From the NCBI GenBank assembly GCA_946811185.2, contig OX328109.1, positions 6,448,001-6,512,000 on the forward strand: a stretch of DNA of 64,000 nt, given 5' to 3'. This stretch comes from Hippopus hippopus. Its lineage: Eukaryota; Mollusca; Bivalvia; Cardiida; Cardiidae. Positions 20,508 through 31,650 of the stretch are shown here, piece after piece (position 1 is the first letter of the stretch; every line of letters begins with the position of its first letter). The position numbers were made by a program, and so were the translations under genes. The notes under the pieces are model-generated. The model saw only the letters and a program-made list of their open reading frames with translations, had not been told where the DNA came from and made no database searches.

Positions 20508-20905
20508 GTCCTCTAGCGGCCAAGGTAAATGATTTTAGAGTCAAAATACAGGTAAATATAATTCATACCATTTAAAAGTATTAATATTATTATCATTTAT
20601 GCGTCCTATAGTATGTTATATTGCAGTCTGTTAAAGTTCCAGCCGCTAGCGGAAAAATGAATTGTAAAACCAGAATTAAAGTTGTCATAAAATGTAAAAT
20701 TAGAGTTAAGGTCGAGAACTTTAATTCTAGTTCTGAGATTAATTCTTAATTTTCATGCCAGCGACTGAAACTTTGGCAGACTGTACTGTAACATGTTGTC
20801 AAGGCTCATGATAATACCTTTTTGGAAAATGGTATGAATTAAATTTGCCTACAATTTGACCCCCGAATTGTTTACTTTGGCCGCTATAGTAGGCCTTTAA
20901 TGGTT
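20508..20905. mobile_element. PAL-K copy, longest
   Basis: Inverted ends: aaggtcctctagcggccaag against actttggccgctatagtagg. Further inward, taattcataccatttaaaag faces ggaaaatggtatgaattaaa, and cagtctgttaaagttccagc faces actgaaactttggcagactg. The pairing is nested with interruptions. Confidence 0.7.
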
Positions 20906-22110
20906 AAAAGTGTTAAACATACTTATGTCTGCGTACAGTAACATTTTATATGCGACGATATTGTTAAATGAATTATCTTCACATCCTATGTTACACACAA
21001 TACTTTGGTTTTGTTTCACATATTTCATTTTGCTTTCATATATCTTTTATAAAACATTTTGCATATCTAAGTATCTTCAAGGAAAATGATTTTGAACAAA
21101 TCATTTCATTGATTTCGTTATCACACTTCGTAGAAATTTTGTCCAACGAATAGACAGGCTTGAACAAAAAGATTTTCCTGATCTAAATTTGGTAACAAAA
21201 TCTCCAAGCTGAGTGACAAAATCACAAATCGCCGTTATGGCTAGATTTACACCGGGGCTATTTCCCAGGCCTATAGGGGCTGTGCTTATAAATGACCAGA
21301 GTATAGGTTATTATGCTTGCTCAACATGGCTGGGTGAATCGTACCGCTTAGTGTCGTTTTAAATAAATATTTATTTGAAGTTCACGGCACCGATTGCCAT
21401 CTTGAAAATAGTCAAATTCTGTACCCAGAATGCCTAAAATCGAATAGGTTTGTATTTGAAAAATGCCACTTTTCGAAAGGTAGGACCGAAACATGTTTGG
21501 AAAGGTTTGATTTAATGAGATCATTTGGAATAGTCCGTATTTCAAAATGGAAAATTAACGGTTAATAAATCAGGAAACGTGTGACCCTTTATTTGAAAAT
21601 ATACGGTATCGTGAGCCGCAACGAGAAAAATATTGTGTATTTCATAGGTTCGTAGGACCGGAATCAGAGTTATTCTGATAATGAATGATTAACATTCCTC
21701 AAGCTATAGAAAATTATCGGCCGTATTGTACGAATTGAATCGGGGTCGAAACAAAGTATGTAGAGGGGAGATATGAATCGGGATAAACCGCGTTTTATCG
21801 CAGTAATCACGGTCTTTAACGTTTTTCTACTGATTGCCGACAAATTGCGGTTTTTGTTTAAATGACTGTCCAACACTTGTTTCTCCTGAAAGCTCTTAGC
21901 TAATGCTTTATTCTTTCTACCAAGTGAATGACATTTCTTTTTTTTCCGAGGTCTGAAAGTTCAATCTCACTGCAAAAATCTACTTGTATAGGGTCAACGA
22001 CGCTTTCATGTGTACTTCAGTAGAATTAAGGCGACAGTTTACCTATTAGAGTTTTCCAGGGCTTTACAAGTACAAGACTGACGTTCGGTGCAGAGTGTCT
22101 ATTCTAAAAA
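20906..22110. other. 1.2 kb with nothing recognised
   Basis: The least repeated stretch in the left half: no PAL or SINE motif, no frame above about 70 codons, no splice-flanked exon recognised. Single-copy intergenic or intronic DNA is likely. Confidence 0.45.
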
Positions 22111-22129
22111 AGTCACAAATTAACTAGTT

Positions 22130-22205
22130 CGCCTGTAAAGCGGGAATCGAACAAGAATTTTCGGCTTACATAGCCATCGCCTAAAACACTGACCAAACAA
22201 TCAGG
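22130..22205 (-). repeat. tRNA-like segment, possible SINE head
   Basis: On the - strand: ttggtcagtgttttaggcga (A-box-like), then ttgttcgattcccgc (B box) about 40 bp later. The acceptor stem does not pair, so it is not a working tRNA gene. Confidence 0.4.
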
Positions 22206-22408
22206 TGTTTTAACTACCTTGAAAAAAGAGGCAATTAGAAACATTGTAGAAAAAGGAGAAAATCCCAGTAAACAGCATTTTCCCTTCTTCCATAATGTTT
22301 TCTATCCTCTTAAAGCCAAATCCGATCATTTAAGACACATTTTAGTTTGTTGTCTGCAAATACTTTCAATTTTCTCAAGTCTAACATTTTTTGTCAGGTA
22401 AAGTTTTA
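22205..22408 (+). mobile_element. PAL-A copy
   Basis: aactaccttgaaaaaagagg, a mismatched stem (aatcccagtaaacagcattt), ttgtctgcaaatactttcaa, and the right end ttgtcaggtaaagtttta. Confidence 0.7.
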
Positions 22409-22434
22409 CCCACTCAGCCCCTCACCGCATATTC

Positions 22435-22905
22435 ATAGAGGATATTTGGGTTTTTTTTCGGTGAAAGATCCAAATTTATTTCATCGAGTGATGTTCACTC
22501 GATGATATAAATTTCGATTTTTCACTGAAAAAAAAAAAAGCAAATATTCTATTCAATTCATGCTTCTTACCCCTTTTTTATTCGGACTTTCATCAAAATC
22601 CAGTGGTGTTGTTTTCGGTAATTCCCCGTGGCGTACCCCCTTCACATAACAACGCAATACAATATTACGTAAAGGGCGAGAAATGTAGGGTAAATGCGCG
22701 TAAATTACGTCATATTTCCGTCGGGTTGAATGGCACGCACAGTTTACCTAAGTAACTAGTGCGCGGGAACTACTATTTTTGCCTTCAACTGAAAAGTTAC
22801 GGAAACATTTACAGTAAATTTCACCGGTCGTAACCATGAATTATCAAACCTTATAATCCACCATTATTTCGCTATAAACTACCGAAAAGCACGAAATAAA
22901 AAGAG
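22435..22905 (+). mobile_element. PAL-H copy 1
   Basis: Module 1 (22440-22550) is an inverted repeat from gaggatatttgggttttttt with cggtgaaagatccaaattta facing aaatttcgatttttcactga. Module 2 (22555-22900) runs from attcatgcttcttacccctt to accgaaaagcacgaaataaa and includes ttccccgtggcgtaccccct and aactagtgcgcgggaactac. Confidence 0.8.
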
Positions 22906-22914
22906 ACTTGTCGG

Positions 22915-22985
22915 TCTGTTAAGGACAATGTAGATAGAGGATCATGCTGTTTAGTGCCGTTTTGATCTTGATCTACTCAATCCCC
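22915..22985. repeat. Decayed PAL-B stem
   Basis: ggacaatgtagatagaggat and ttgatcttgatctactcaat are opposed but no longer pair well. Confidence 0.45.
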
Positions 22986-23051
22986 TAAAAATATTTTCAT
23001 ATTCTTTCGCCATATCGGTGACAGGATCAATAGTATCATATGATACAAAAA

Positions 23052-23363
23052 AAGATTGATTGATTGATTGTTTGGTCTTTAACGCCGGCTTCAACATTAT
23101 TTCAGTTATATTGCGGCGGTCAGTGCACATATCCATGCTTTCCTAGAATTTTTTTCAGCAGTACTCCGCACAATATTCTTTCCAAGCCACTGACTGCTTT
23201 CGCACATAACCATCGTCGAAACAATGGTAAGCAGTGAGAAAGGAATGAATCTTGTCTCAATGACTATTATCAATCCTCGGAAAGAAATTGGTCGAGACAG
23301 GGTTTGAACCAGTGACCCCCTGTTCTCAAGTCCTGTACGCTACCGACTGTGCTACCGGGTATA
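23052..23363 (-). mobile_element. SINE-D, near full length
   Basis: Antisense tail (gattgattgattgtttggtc), body, then the head: B box on the - strand (ctggttcaaaccctgtctcg) and A-box side (cggtagcacagtcggtagcg). A-rich sequence flanks both sides (tacaaaaaaa and tataaaaaaaa), possibly the target duplication. Confidence 0.8.
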
Positions 23364-23748
23364 AAAAAAAAACAATAACATGATTTTCCAACCTCGGGTG
23401 ATCGCTAGATCAAAACCTTCGGCCGTATTACGATGGGTGATACGCACCTACACCGTCGTATTACAGTACGTGATACGCACCTACATGGTACATTTCTTCG
23501 CCGGAAATACACCGCTTTACCGTTTATAAAATCGCAAGGCTCCACTTAAAAGTAACACACGATTTTAAATTTTCCATCGGAATCTTTCTAAAAACATTTC
23601 TGTTGACAATGAGTTTGTATATTCAATATATTGCGTGGTCTATGAACTGTGTTCGCAGTTTTTACTGACAGATTGTTAGATGTGAATAACTTCGCTGTGG
23701 TCCTTGTCGTTCTCGTTGCTAATCGATTTACATGGGCGCCGCCATACT
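23364..23748. other. No gene; small direct repeat
   Basis: ggccgtattacgatgggtgatacgcacctac-type sequence occurs twice at a 42-bp interval (gtgatacgcacctaca at about 23437 and 23478). No supported coding frame. Confidence 0.45.
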
Positions 23749-23950
23749 TAACCCCTAGGCTGCTAAGCGTGACTCACTGGCCTTTTACTGACAGTGTAGA
23801 TCAAGATCAGACTGCACAGAACGTGCAGTCTGATCTTGGATCTACACAGTCCGATAAGGAGGTACTTTTCTCCAAAAAAATAAATTTGAAATATCATCAA
23901 TCGGGTTTTTACTATCGGCTTGAAATTTTCATTTAATTTATTTAGCTGGA
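23749..23950 (+). mobile_element. PAL-B copy
   Basis: aacccctaggctgctaagcg; hairpin 23790-23850 with a short loop (cagaac) and an outer mismatch (ctacacagtccg); right half actatcggcttgaaattttc. Confidence 0.85.
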
Positions 23951-24118
23951 TAAAGGTCAAGGTCATTTGATTGACAGTATGTCATGAAAGAAACATCCTT
24001 GATACGAACGAGGTAAGATGTAGCAACAGACTGGGCCGAGTTGTGACGAGTGACGATTTTCGTGACAAACGTTCTCCGTCATTGAGCGACGTGGAAGTGT
24101 TTCGTTACTTAGGATTGA

Positions 24119-24294
24119 TTACTCTCTCACCGCTGATCGTTGTTCGACAATGGTTATGTGGAAAAGCAGCCAGTTGAAGAATAATGCGTGCAGTGCTAGT
24201 AAAAGAAAACCGCAGGAAAGCATGGGTAGGTGTACTGGCCGCTAAGATATGTCTAAAACAATGTTGAAAACGGCGTTAAACACAATACAAACAA
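24119..24294 (+). mobile_element. SINE-D, 5' truncated
   Basis: Begins at ctctctcaccgctgatcgtt and ends at ggcgttaaacacaatacaaa. A 13-bp part of the body is deleted near gcagccagttgaagaat. Confidence 0.7.
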
Positions 24295-24394
24295 TTACTC
24301 GTAAACCTATCTGGTAAAGACGTTACCAAGGAGCCACGCACGATCCCTTCAGCACTTTGATAATTTATCCATGTACGTATTTACCAACCATTCT

Positions 24395-24548
24395 AACTTT
24401 CAATCCTATTCTAATACTCAAGAATTTTTTCGATTTCAAAGTAATACCATTTTTGATTGGTCACACCAAAAGGTTTAGCAAATCAGAATTTTTGTGCTAC
24501 ATTCTAAATTTAGAATTGGACTGAGATCTTTCTTCAGAACGGTAGTTG
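24395..24548. mobile_element. PAL-F copy
   Basis: caaagtaataccatttttga faces caaatcagaatttttgtgct; the outer part is aaccattctaactttcaa at the left and ttcttcagaacggtagttg at the right. Confidence 0.6.
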
Positions 24549-25200
24549 AATACTGGTCATAGTGTACGAGATGAAACACACTGCATTTTTCCTAGCAGCT
24601 GGCTACTATTTTTCATGTACAAGTTTGATAAAAAAAAATATTCGACGGTGTGACGCATATCTATTCTGGTCTCAATAATTCTCGTCAAAACTTAGGAAAC
24701 TATTCTTACCAAAAACTAGTATTCGAAACTGCCAGTCTTATCTTTCAGACAGGGTCATCTTGGTTCGGCCGTTGTTTAGACAGGGGATTGGCTCAGGACG
24801 AACAACGCATTGTAGATGTAGACATTTCGTGCTGGGTACATTTGAACCCATTGGCAGACCTTTTGACATCAAGAGTGCCGATAGAGGGGACCGGCTCCGA
24901 GACGAACAATGCATCCGTTTAGACAAGACGCTATTTGGAGCCGAGATTTAAAATCATAGGCAGACCTTATAACACCGAGCTCACGACCTTAGATATAAAA
25001 TCTTTTGTGGTTGGCTTTTCAACAAAAGACCGAACGCGTTGGCTTTAACACTCCCTAGAAAATGACATTGTTATCTGCGAAAATAATAGAAAGGTAGATA
25101 TGAGGCAAACACATTTGTAAGACCATCCTGTTCACAAACACGCAAACACGAAAGCATTATGTACAGTCTTTTTATTTTTGTGAGCAGCGGGTATGCTATG
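24549..25200. other. No gene supported; short direct repeats
   Basis: Two related blocks (aggacgaacaacgcattgta near 24796 and gagacgaacaatgcatccgt near 24898; attggcagacc and ataggcagacc) suggest a roughly 100-bp tandem repeat of unknown kind. Frames through it have no recognisable protein features. Confidence 0.4.
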
Positions 25201-25347
25201 CCGGCCACCAACATACGTTAATCTTGATATCTTCTATGGGCAAATTTTTTGGACAGACTGCTCTTGGAAATATTGTAACAAAAGGAATTTCGAAATCCCT
25301 TTTCAACTATCTTTCCACGTATATTGGCTCCCTACCACAAAATCCCG

Positions 25348-25586
25348 AGCTTTGGTATCCTCCGTGATACATTATACCAAGCAAGTTATCTCATAATCAG
25401 GGATCCAAAAAATCAACTTTGTCCCATAACCAGCTGAATCATAAGGTAGACTAGTCCTTTGAAATGCAAAATAAAGATTACAAATAGCAAAAAGTTTTGA
25501 CTCAGGTCAGCCTGTGCGGACTGCGCAGGCTGACCTGGGTCGATACTTTTTGCAGATGCATTAAACCCTCTTTTCACAGAGCACGT
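25348..25586 (-). mobile_element. PAL-C copy in unit 1
   Basis: ctccgtgatacattatacca, gtagactagtcctttgaaat, the hairpin at 25500-25545 and the end ccctcttttcacagagcacg. Confidence 0.8.
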
Positions 25587-25751
25587 TTCATTTATTTTGC
25601 CGATTATAACATGTGTTTATCTTAATATCTTCTGTGGGCTACATTTTTTGGGTAGACTGCTTTTGAAAATAATGTAACAAAAGGAAAATTGACCCCCCCC
25701 CTTTTTTCCACACCTTTTCCACGTGTATTGACCCTTTATGACACAATCCTG

Positions 25752-25986
25752 AGTCTTTTCATCCTCTGTTATGCATCATACCAAGAAAGTAATCATATAA
25801 TCATAGATATATGAAATCCATTTTGTCCAACAAACGACATTATAATAGGGTTTGGTCCTTTGACATATAGAAAATTTACTGAAAGCAAATAGTTTCGATT
25901 CAGATCAGCCTGCGCGGACTGCACAGGCTGACATGAGTCGATGCTTTTAGCAAATGCATTGAACCCCTTTTCATAGAGCATGACTC
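25752..25986 (-). mobile_element. PAL-C copy in unit 2
   Basis: cctctgttatgcatcatacc, gggtttggtcctttgacata, the hairpin at 25896-25945 with one stem mismatch (gcgcggactgcaca), and the end cccttttcatagagcatgac. Confidence 0.8.
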
Positions 25987-26046
25987 AAATATTTTTACAA
26001 TCAAGGACACCTTTTGAAACATTTGGTAATTTCTCCATTTGTTGTA

Positions 26047-26312
26047 CACGGCTGAGTAGCTTAGCGATTAACGTATCTAACTCGTGACCTGGTGGTTGTA
26101 AGTTCGATGCCCAGTTGTGGCAAACTTTCTTTCCGGCGATTTTTCGCCTCTCACCTCTGAAGCATGAGAGAAAGTTCGCAAGTGGCTTGGAAAGAAAGTT
26201 GTGTCAGTACTGGTGTGAGAAAGCCAGGAAAAAAACATGCATAGGTGCACTGACCGCCGTGATATGACCTTAACTGTTTATAATCAGCGTTAAGTCCAAT
26301 ACAAGTGAACGA
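26047..26312 (+). mobile_element. SINE-E, full length
   Basis: Head gagtagcttagcgattaacg (A box) and gtaagttcgatgcccag (B box), body tttttcgcctctcacctctg and gtcagtactggtgtgagaaa, then the tail shared with SINE-D (gcataggtgcactgaccgcc) ending in aagtccaatacaagtg. Confidence 0.8.
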
Positions 26313-26557
26313 AATCCACAAAGTCTTGTTGAAAAGTTTTCGACGGTGGTACAATAACAATAAGGCAATTGTTTGCGATTGATATGACATTTTATCAAAG
26401 TATCTATCGGGCGCCTGCGTGACTAAGTTCACCTGTCCAATTGACTCTTCCGCCGAAGAGTAAATTGACACATCTCTTTTTCTCGACCCAAAGAAATAGT
26501 TCCACCATAAACTAAGAGACCGTTTGGTGATCCTTTAGAATCAAGAAGAGGAAAGTG

Positions 26558-26901
26558 TGGATTAAAGATCAGACTGCATGTTCTGTGCAGTCTGATCTTG
26601 ATCGACACAGTTTGGAAAAACTACCTCTATTGTCCTTTGTTGTAAAAGGTTACTATTATGACTCTAAACACATTAATCAATGAGTAAGCGGGTGATTCAC
26701 CCCACCCTGTGCCCGGATTAAATTGCTAATGCAGTGTAGATCAAGATCAGACTGCACGGAAACGTGCAGTCTGATCTTGAATCTACACCGTCCGTTTCAT
26801 AGCCAGATATTCTAAAAAAATCAGCTTTAAAATTACATTATCTGCATTATGTAATACTGTCAGAGATTATCCGGTCCGTTTATTTAGCATTACCAAGGTT
26901 A
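26558..26901 (+). mobile_element. PAL-B core followed by PAL-B copy
   Basis: 26562-26611 is an isolated stem (agatcagactgcatgttctg). 26728-26901 is a second element with stem 26735-26795 and the right part ataatactgtcagagatta. Confidence 0.65.
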
Positions 26902-27123
26902 ACGTTTTACCAGACGACAAATCTTTGGACTAAACCAAACTGAACGCGTGTTGCAGACGACAAATTAAATGTTACCATAATTAAGTGTTTTGTCTTTGAT
27001 AGAGTAGAAAACATTGTGGGAAAAGGAGAAAATGCTGGTTACCAGCATTTTCTCTTTTTCCCGCAATGTTTTCAAAAGTTTTCTCTCAGGGCCTTAAAAG
27101 TGGGGATGTGTGGTAAAGAGTTC
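26899..27123 (-). mobile_element. PAL-A copy
   Basis: gttaacgttttaccagacga at the left, directly against the PAL-B end; stem 27011-27072 with centre ggttacc; right end ggggatgtgtggtaaagagt. Confidence 0.85.
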
Positions 27124-27224
27124 TTAAACTCTACGGAATCAGATTTCATTCACAAAAGTTGCGGTGACTTCATTGACAAATTACAAACAAGAGATGAGAC
27201 ATCAGAAGATATGATTTAGTCTGT

Positions 27225-27275
27225 ACATGTCTGTCTGTCTGTCTTTCTGTCCGTCCGTCCGTCCTTCTATCCGAC
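27225..27275. repeat. TCTG/CCGT microsatellite
   Basis: tgtctgtctgtctgtctttc then gtccgtccgtccgtcc. Confidence 0.9.
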
Positions 27276-27497
27276 TATCTGTACATATTCTTTTCGTGTT
27301 TTCTCCTGATTGGTTGCTGTTTACAGTTGTTTTCAATTGCATTTCAGTCAGAGTTTTGTCTGGATATTCTTATACGCTGGCCGTTTGACAACTAACTCCA
27401 CCCCCATAAAAAAGAAGGTAAATATTCTAAATCTTGTGGGTATTTGAAAGTTTGGGAGTCCTGAAAGAAACGGGGGTAATGGAAAACCCAAGTTGTA

Positions 27498-27670
27498 TCC
27501 ATTTTGTCTAACAACCGGCTGAATCCTGAGACAGAATGTTCCTTCGACACGCAGAAAATTGATCGATTGCAAAATGTTTCGACCCAGTTCACCCTGCCTT
27601 CGCAGGCTGACCTGAGTAGATACTTCTTGCAGGTATATTAAACCCCCTTTTCAGGGAACATGGCTCATAT
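27498..27670 (-). mobile_element. PAL-C, left part missing
   Basis: attttgtctaacaaccggct, the hairpin at 27578-27622 with a shortened loop, and the end cccccttttcagggaacatg. Confidence 0.75.
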
Positions 27671-27861
27671 ATAAGCAATAGTTTGTAACATCCAATAACT
27701 TTTTTCCTTTTCCCATAATATCTCCATAAAATATTATTGTGATTAATTTTGACAATAAATGAATCCCTCGTGAAAGTAAAAATTGTACTATCTACATCGT
27801 TTCAATAATCATCAGTAGTGAAATCTTGTTTATTGGTGTTTAATGATTTCCAATTTTCTCT

Positions 27862-28060
27862 CAACCATTAGGCTGCTCAGCGCGACTCAAGGACCTTTTG
27901 CAGACAGTGTTGATCAAGATCAGATTGCACAGAACGTGCAGTCTGGTCTTGGATCTACACTGTCCGATAAGGTGATTTTTTTTTTCTACACGCACTTTGT
28001 AATCGCAATGTTTCGAAATATACTTTTGGCTGGAAATCATCATTCTATCTATTTAGTAGT
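27862..28060 (+). mobile_element. PAL-B copy
   Basis: aaccattaggctgctcagcg; stem 27900-27966 with two mismatches (gtgttgatc, tctggtctt); right half interrupted by a T run at 27977. Confidence 0.8.
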
Positions 28061-28104
28061 TTATGTGGTACTTATTTCCTATGGGGTCCTGCGTGTCTGA
28101 AAGG

Positions 28105-28610
28105 CAAAGGCATAGGCCACTGAAACTCCATTGGTCTGTCACAGAATATCGAAGGTTTCATAGCTCGTTAATCGGACACCGTTTCTAAAAATAGCTCATT
28201 GGCACATCGCATCTATATCGTAAATAATAACACTTCATGTATAAATACTATAATGTTACTATATAATTATGATATAGAGGAAATATTATATGCTACTATT
28301 ATATGTTATGTGTATGTTACTATATACGATACAGAGGATAAACATGTTACTTTATGTTATTATGTTACTATATACGGCCATCGGACACCTTTACTAAAAT
28401 AGCACGTTGGCGTAACGCCTCTATATCGTATATAATGGCACTACATGTATTGTATGTTACTATAGCACGTAGTTTTTAAATAGTCATCATATACAATAAA
28501 GAGGCGAAGTGCTAATGTGCTATTTTAGTAACAGTCTTCAATGATCGACCAATGAAAATTTCGGTGTTCTGTGACACACCATTAGAGCTTCAAGGCCCTG
28601 TGGTGAACGG
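28105..28610. mobile_element. PAL-L copy with internal duplication
   Basis: Outer arms: aggccactgaaactccattg faces caatgaaaatttcggtgttc and agagcttcaaggccctgtgg. The inner module (aaatagctcattggcaca... and tgttactatat) appears twice (28170-28370 and 28375-28510), which lengthens this copy compared with 30243-30495. Confidence 0.65.
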
Positions 28611-28802
28611 ATGTAGAATTCGTCGTTAGCAGGGAGGCTTCGGAATTCCAACTACCGGGGCTCGGCAAATTTTTCAACGAAAACTGTCACATTTGTATAT
28701 ACATATTTAAGATGAAGCGAGAAAATTGTTGAGAAAAAGGTTTATCTATAGTCACCAACAGGTGATGAAATAAGAGTATTATTCGTGTATAATAGTTAAT
28801 AT

Positions 28803-28970
28803 TAACCCTACGGCTGCTGAGTGCGATTACTTTTCTACTTTTCCTACAATATTTTAACCTTTTCATTAAATAATAATAATGATGATAATAATAATAGTAA
28901 TAATGATGATTTCAATCACTTGAGCCACATTTGCCTACAAATGTTTTTGATTTTGGCAAGGCCATTTTTT
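28803..28970 (+). mobile_element. PAL-B left end joined to PAL-A right part
   Basis: taaccctacggctgctgagt changes at about 28827 into ttttcctacaatattttaac (PAL-A), which is broken by an AAT microsatellite at 28868-28905 and ends gattttggcaaggcca. Confidence 0.55.
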
Positions 28971-29225
28971 TTTATTTCATGGATAAAGAATTGACCATTT
29001 CTGTAAGAAATGAGCATTCATGTATTACAAGCTTAAAATTTATCCTCTGCTTGCAACATTTCCTGTATCATTAAACTGAATGGACAATTTTTTTTTCATT
29101 CATTGAGATACGATATCTATGTGTAATTTAATCTAATATTTGTGGTGAGTTTAAAAAACAAACAGATAAAACTGCACGAAAGTGGATACAAAATGATGAA
29201 TCACAGGAGTATTAAGTTCCTAATG

Positions 29226-29380
29226 TCACTTAAAGGCCCAGTAACAGTCAAAAGTAAACAATGTGGGTAATAAAACGCATTTGAATTTAAACCATAGCAT
29301 TTAAAAGTATGGAAATTATCGTGAAGATGACAATCGGTCGTTGGTCCAAATGCTAGTCGCTGGCAGAAAAATGAATTTTA
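29226..29380. mobile_element. PAL-K left half
   Basis: taaaggcccagtaacagtca and aaccatagcatttaaaagta match the PAL-K left half; the right half is absent and PAL-B begins directly after it. Confidence 0.55.
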
Positions 29381-29575
29381 AACCTTAAGCGCGATTCACT
29401 GACCTTTAGCGGACAGTGTAGATCAAGATCAGACTGCACGTTCTGTGCAGTCTGATCTTGGATCTACACTGTCCGCTAAGGAGATATTCAAAAAGGGTTT
29501 CCCCCAAAAGTAAATTTGCTTTTTTTACTATCGACTTGAAGGTATCATTTAAGTTATTCACCAGGATGAGGGTTA
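29381..29575 (+). mobile_element. PAL-B copy with extended stem
   Basis: aaaccttaagcgcgattcac; the stem at 29408-29482 extends to agcggacag/ctgtccgct, longer than the family norm, with both arms matching; the end is ggatgagggttaaa. Confidence 0.85.
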
Positions 29576-29854
29576 AAAATTAATAATAATAATAAAAAAA
29601 AGATAGGCATGCACGAAAATGCTTTTCAATTTGATGCATTTCAGTGGTAATAGTCTGTGAAATTCGATTTGCAAAATACTATGAAGACCTTACATATATA
29701 CATCATAAGTAAAATTATAATAATCGCAACATCTCTTAGTAGAGGAAGGATAAGAACAAAGAAAATCAAATAAAAGGACCCAGCTGCAATTTGGTTACCT
29801 TGGATACAAGGGAGATAATTTGAATTTCGCTTTTTTCTCCCATTCTAGACAGCC

Positions 29855-29995
29855 GGCCGTAGTTTACGCCTGGTTCTTTAATATTCTCAGTGTATAACAC
29901 TATCACGCGGGACCTCGGTTTTACGTCTCATCCCAGAGACAACGAATAGCCTTCGCCACACCCTGAAGTGGTCCGAAATTTGATGTTTTTGACAA
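29855..29995 (-). mobile_element. SINE-J partial
   Basis: gtttacgcctggttctttaa and cgcgggacctcggttttacg are shared with 33310-33400 and mark a separate SINE-like repeat. Confidence 0.5.
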
Positions 29996-30008
29996 GGTCT
30001 CGTCCTCC

Positions 30009-30242
30009 ACCACCTGACCTGGTGGTTCTGGGTTCGATACACGGTGGAGGTAAATTTTATTTGAGGCGATATCTCGCCTCTCACCTCTGATGCATTTGAG
30101 AAGAGTAGTCAGTGGCTTGAGAAGAAAGTTGTGTCAGTGCTGATGTGAGGAAGCCAGGAAACACGTGTGTAGGTGCACAGACTGCTATGACATGACCTAA
30201 GCTGTTATAAACGGTGTTAAACTCCTATACAAACAAACAAAA
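30009..30242 (+). mobile_element. SINE-E, head partial
   Basis: gacctggtggttctgggttc (B box ggttcgatac) onward to tgttaaactcctatacaaac and an (acaa) tail. The A-box half is replaced by other sequence. Confidence 0.75.
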
Positions 30243-30495
30243 TATGTACCACAGGCCTTTGAAACTCTATTTGGTCTATCGAGAACACCTAAATTTCCAT
30301 TGGGTGATCATCAAACAATGTTACTAAAAATAGTACATTGGCGCATCGCCTCTATATCGTATAACAACATTATTATACACGATATAGACACGATGCACAA
30401 ATGTGCTATTTTTAGTAACGGTGTCTGATGATAGAGCAATGCAAAATTTCGGTATTTCCTGATAGACCAATGGAGTTTCAGTAACCTAGGAATAT
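30243..30495. mobile_element. PAL-L copy
   Basis: ggcctttgaaactctatttg faces gaccaatggagtttcagtaa; inner arms aatgttactaaaaatagtac and tgctatttttagtaacggtg; loop of TA-rich sequence. Confidence 0.75.
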
Positions 30496-30597
30496 ACCAA
30501 CCCCAGAAAATATGTTTGAACTTTGACCACAAAAATCTGCACCGACATTTTTTTAAAAGAAACCCAGGAATACCTTGAAACGTTGTCGTCAATTTAA

Positions 30598-30795
30598 CTT
30601 TTAGGCTGCTAAGCGAGACTGAATGCAATTTCACGGACAGTGTTAATCAAGATCAGACTGCACAATACGTGCAGTCTGATCTTGGGTCCACACTGTCCAA
30701 TTAGTTTAGATCTTTCCAAGTGAAAATTATTTTAAAATCGCAATATTTGGGGTTTTACTTTCAGACAGAAATTTCAATTTTGAATAACGGCTGTT
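30598..30795 (+). mobile_element. PAL-B copy
   Basis: aacttttaggctgctaagcg; stem 30638-30698 closed by aatac; right half gggttttactttcagac. Confidence 0.85.
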
Positions 30796-31040
30796 TAAGC
30801 CTTACGGAATGTTTAGCACTAACCACAAAGTCATTGAAATCACGTTTTAGGTATTCAAAATATGACAATAAATAATGCGGAAGGTGTGCATTCCTCTAAC
30901 AAAATATCGTCATATCTAATTCTTCTATTCTTTTAATTTTCTTCCTCATTTACAGGGACTTGCTATCAGATTTATTTCCTAATTTTTTGTTTAAATCATG
31001 ACTGAAGTTGACATTTTATACTCAAGTAAAGTTGTCGAAG

Positions 31041-31271
31041 TAATACTTTACCAGAATTCCATTGTTTTAGAGACCCCGAAGAAAAGGGCTTTTGAAAACA
31101 TGGTGGAAAAAGGAGAAAATGCTGGAAACCAGCATTTTGTCCGTTTTCGCACCACGTTTTTCTACCTTTTCAAAGACAGATCCGATCAGTTGATTCGTGT
31201 TAAATTTGTTGTCTTCAGATGCTTTGCATTTGGATCAGTCTAAAATCTCATCGACTGATACAGAGTTTAAC
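31041..31271 (+). mobile_element. PAL-A copy
   Basis: atactttaccagaattccat; stem 31095-31155 (centre ctggaaaccag, three mismatches on the right arm); end atacagagtttaac. Confidence 0.8.
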
Positions 31272-31293
31272 TTAGATACTGAGTCAGTGTATA

Positions 31294-31389
31294 TGAGCCG
31301 GTGTAATGCAGAGAAATGACCCTCCCCTACAAAATGACCCATGGGTCATTTTGTAGGGGAGGGTCATTTCTCTGAATTACAGCCGGCCT
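31294..31389. repeat. Perfect 66-bp palindrome
   Basis: 31309-31341 and 31342-31374 are exact inverted copies with no loop, from cagagaaatgaccctcccct to aggggagggtcatttctctg. Outside it pairing continues with mismatches (gccggtgtaatg against aattacagccggc). It lies between PAL-A and PAL-C and belongs to neither. Confidence 0.9.
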
Positions 31390-31650
31390 CTGGCAAAAGA
31401 GGGTTTATGCATCTCCGTAATACATCATACAAAGCAAGTCATCACATAATTATGGTTCCTAAAAATCCATTTTGTCTAACAACTGACTGAATCTGTAGGT
31501 AGAATTGATCCTTTGACATGCAGAAAATTTAACAATAGCAAAAAGTTTCGATTCAGGTCAGCCTGCGCGGACTGCGCAGGCTGACCTGAATCGATAATTT
31601 TTAGCAGACGCGCTAACCCATCCCTCTTTTTTTCTTTCAGAGCATTGGCA
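31387..31650 (-). mobile_element. PAL-C copy with matched stem changes
   Basis: ctctggcaaaagagggttta at the left; the hairpin at 31549-31594 reads gattcagg on the left and cctgaatc on the right, where most copies have gacccagg/cctgggtc; end tttctttcagagcattggc. Confidence 0.85.

Larger units (their letters stand above)
25208..25986. repeat. Tandem duplication, ~398-bp unit with PAL-C
   Basis: Unit 1 starts at catacgttaatcttgatatc (25208) and unit 2 at acatgtgtttatcttaatat (25606). Both contain gacagactgctcttgga or gtagactgcttttgaa, a PAL-C copy, and a similar cstring ending tttcacagagca or tttcatagagca. Unit 2 has diverged and gained a C run at 25694. Confidence 0.7.

Noticed and set aside
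24738..24951. Opposed frames of about 62 codons on both strands
   Set aside because: They lie over a weak roughly 100-bp duplication, have no splice context and no recognisable motifs.
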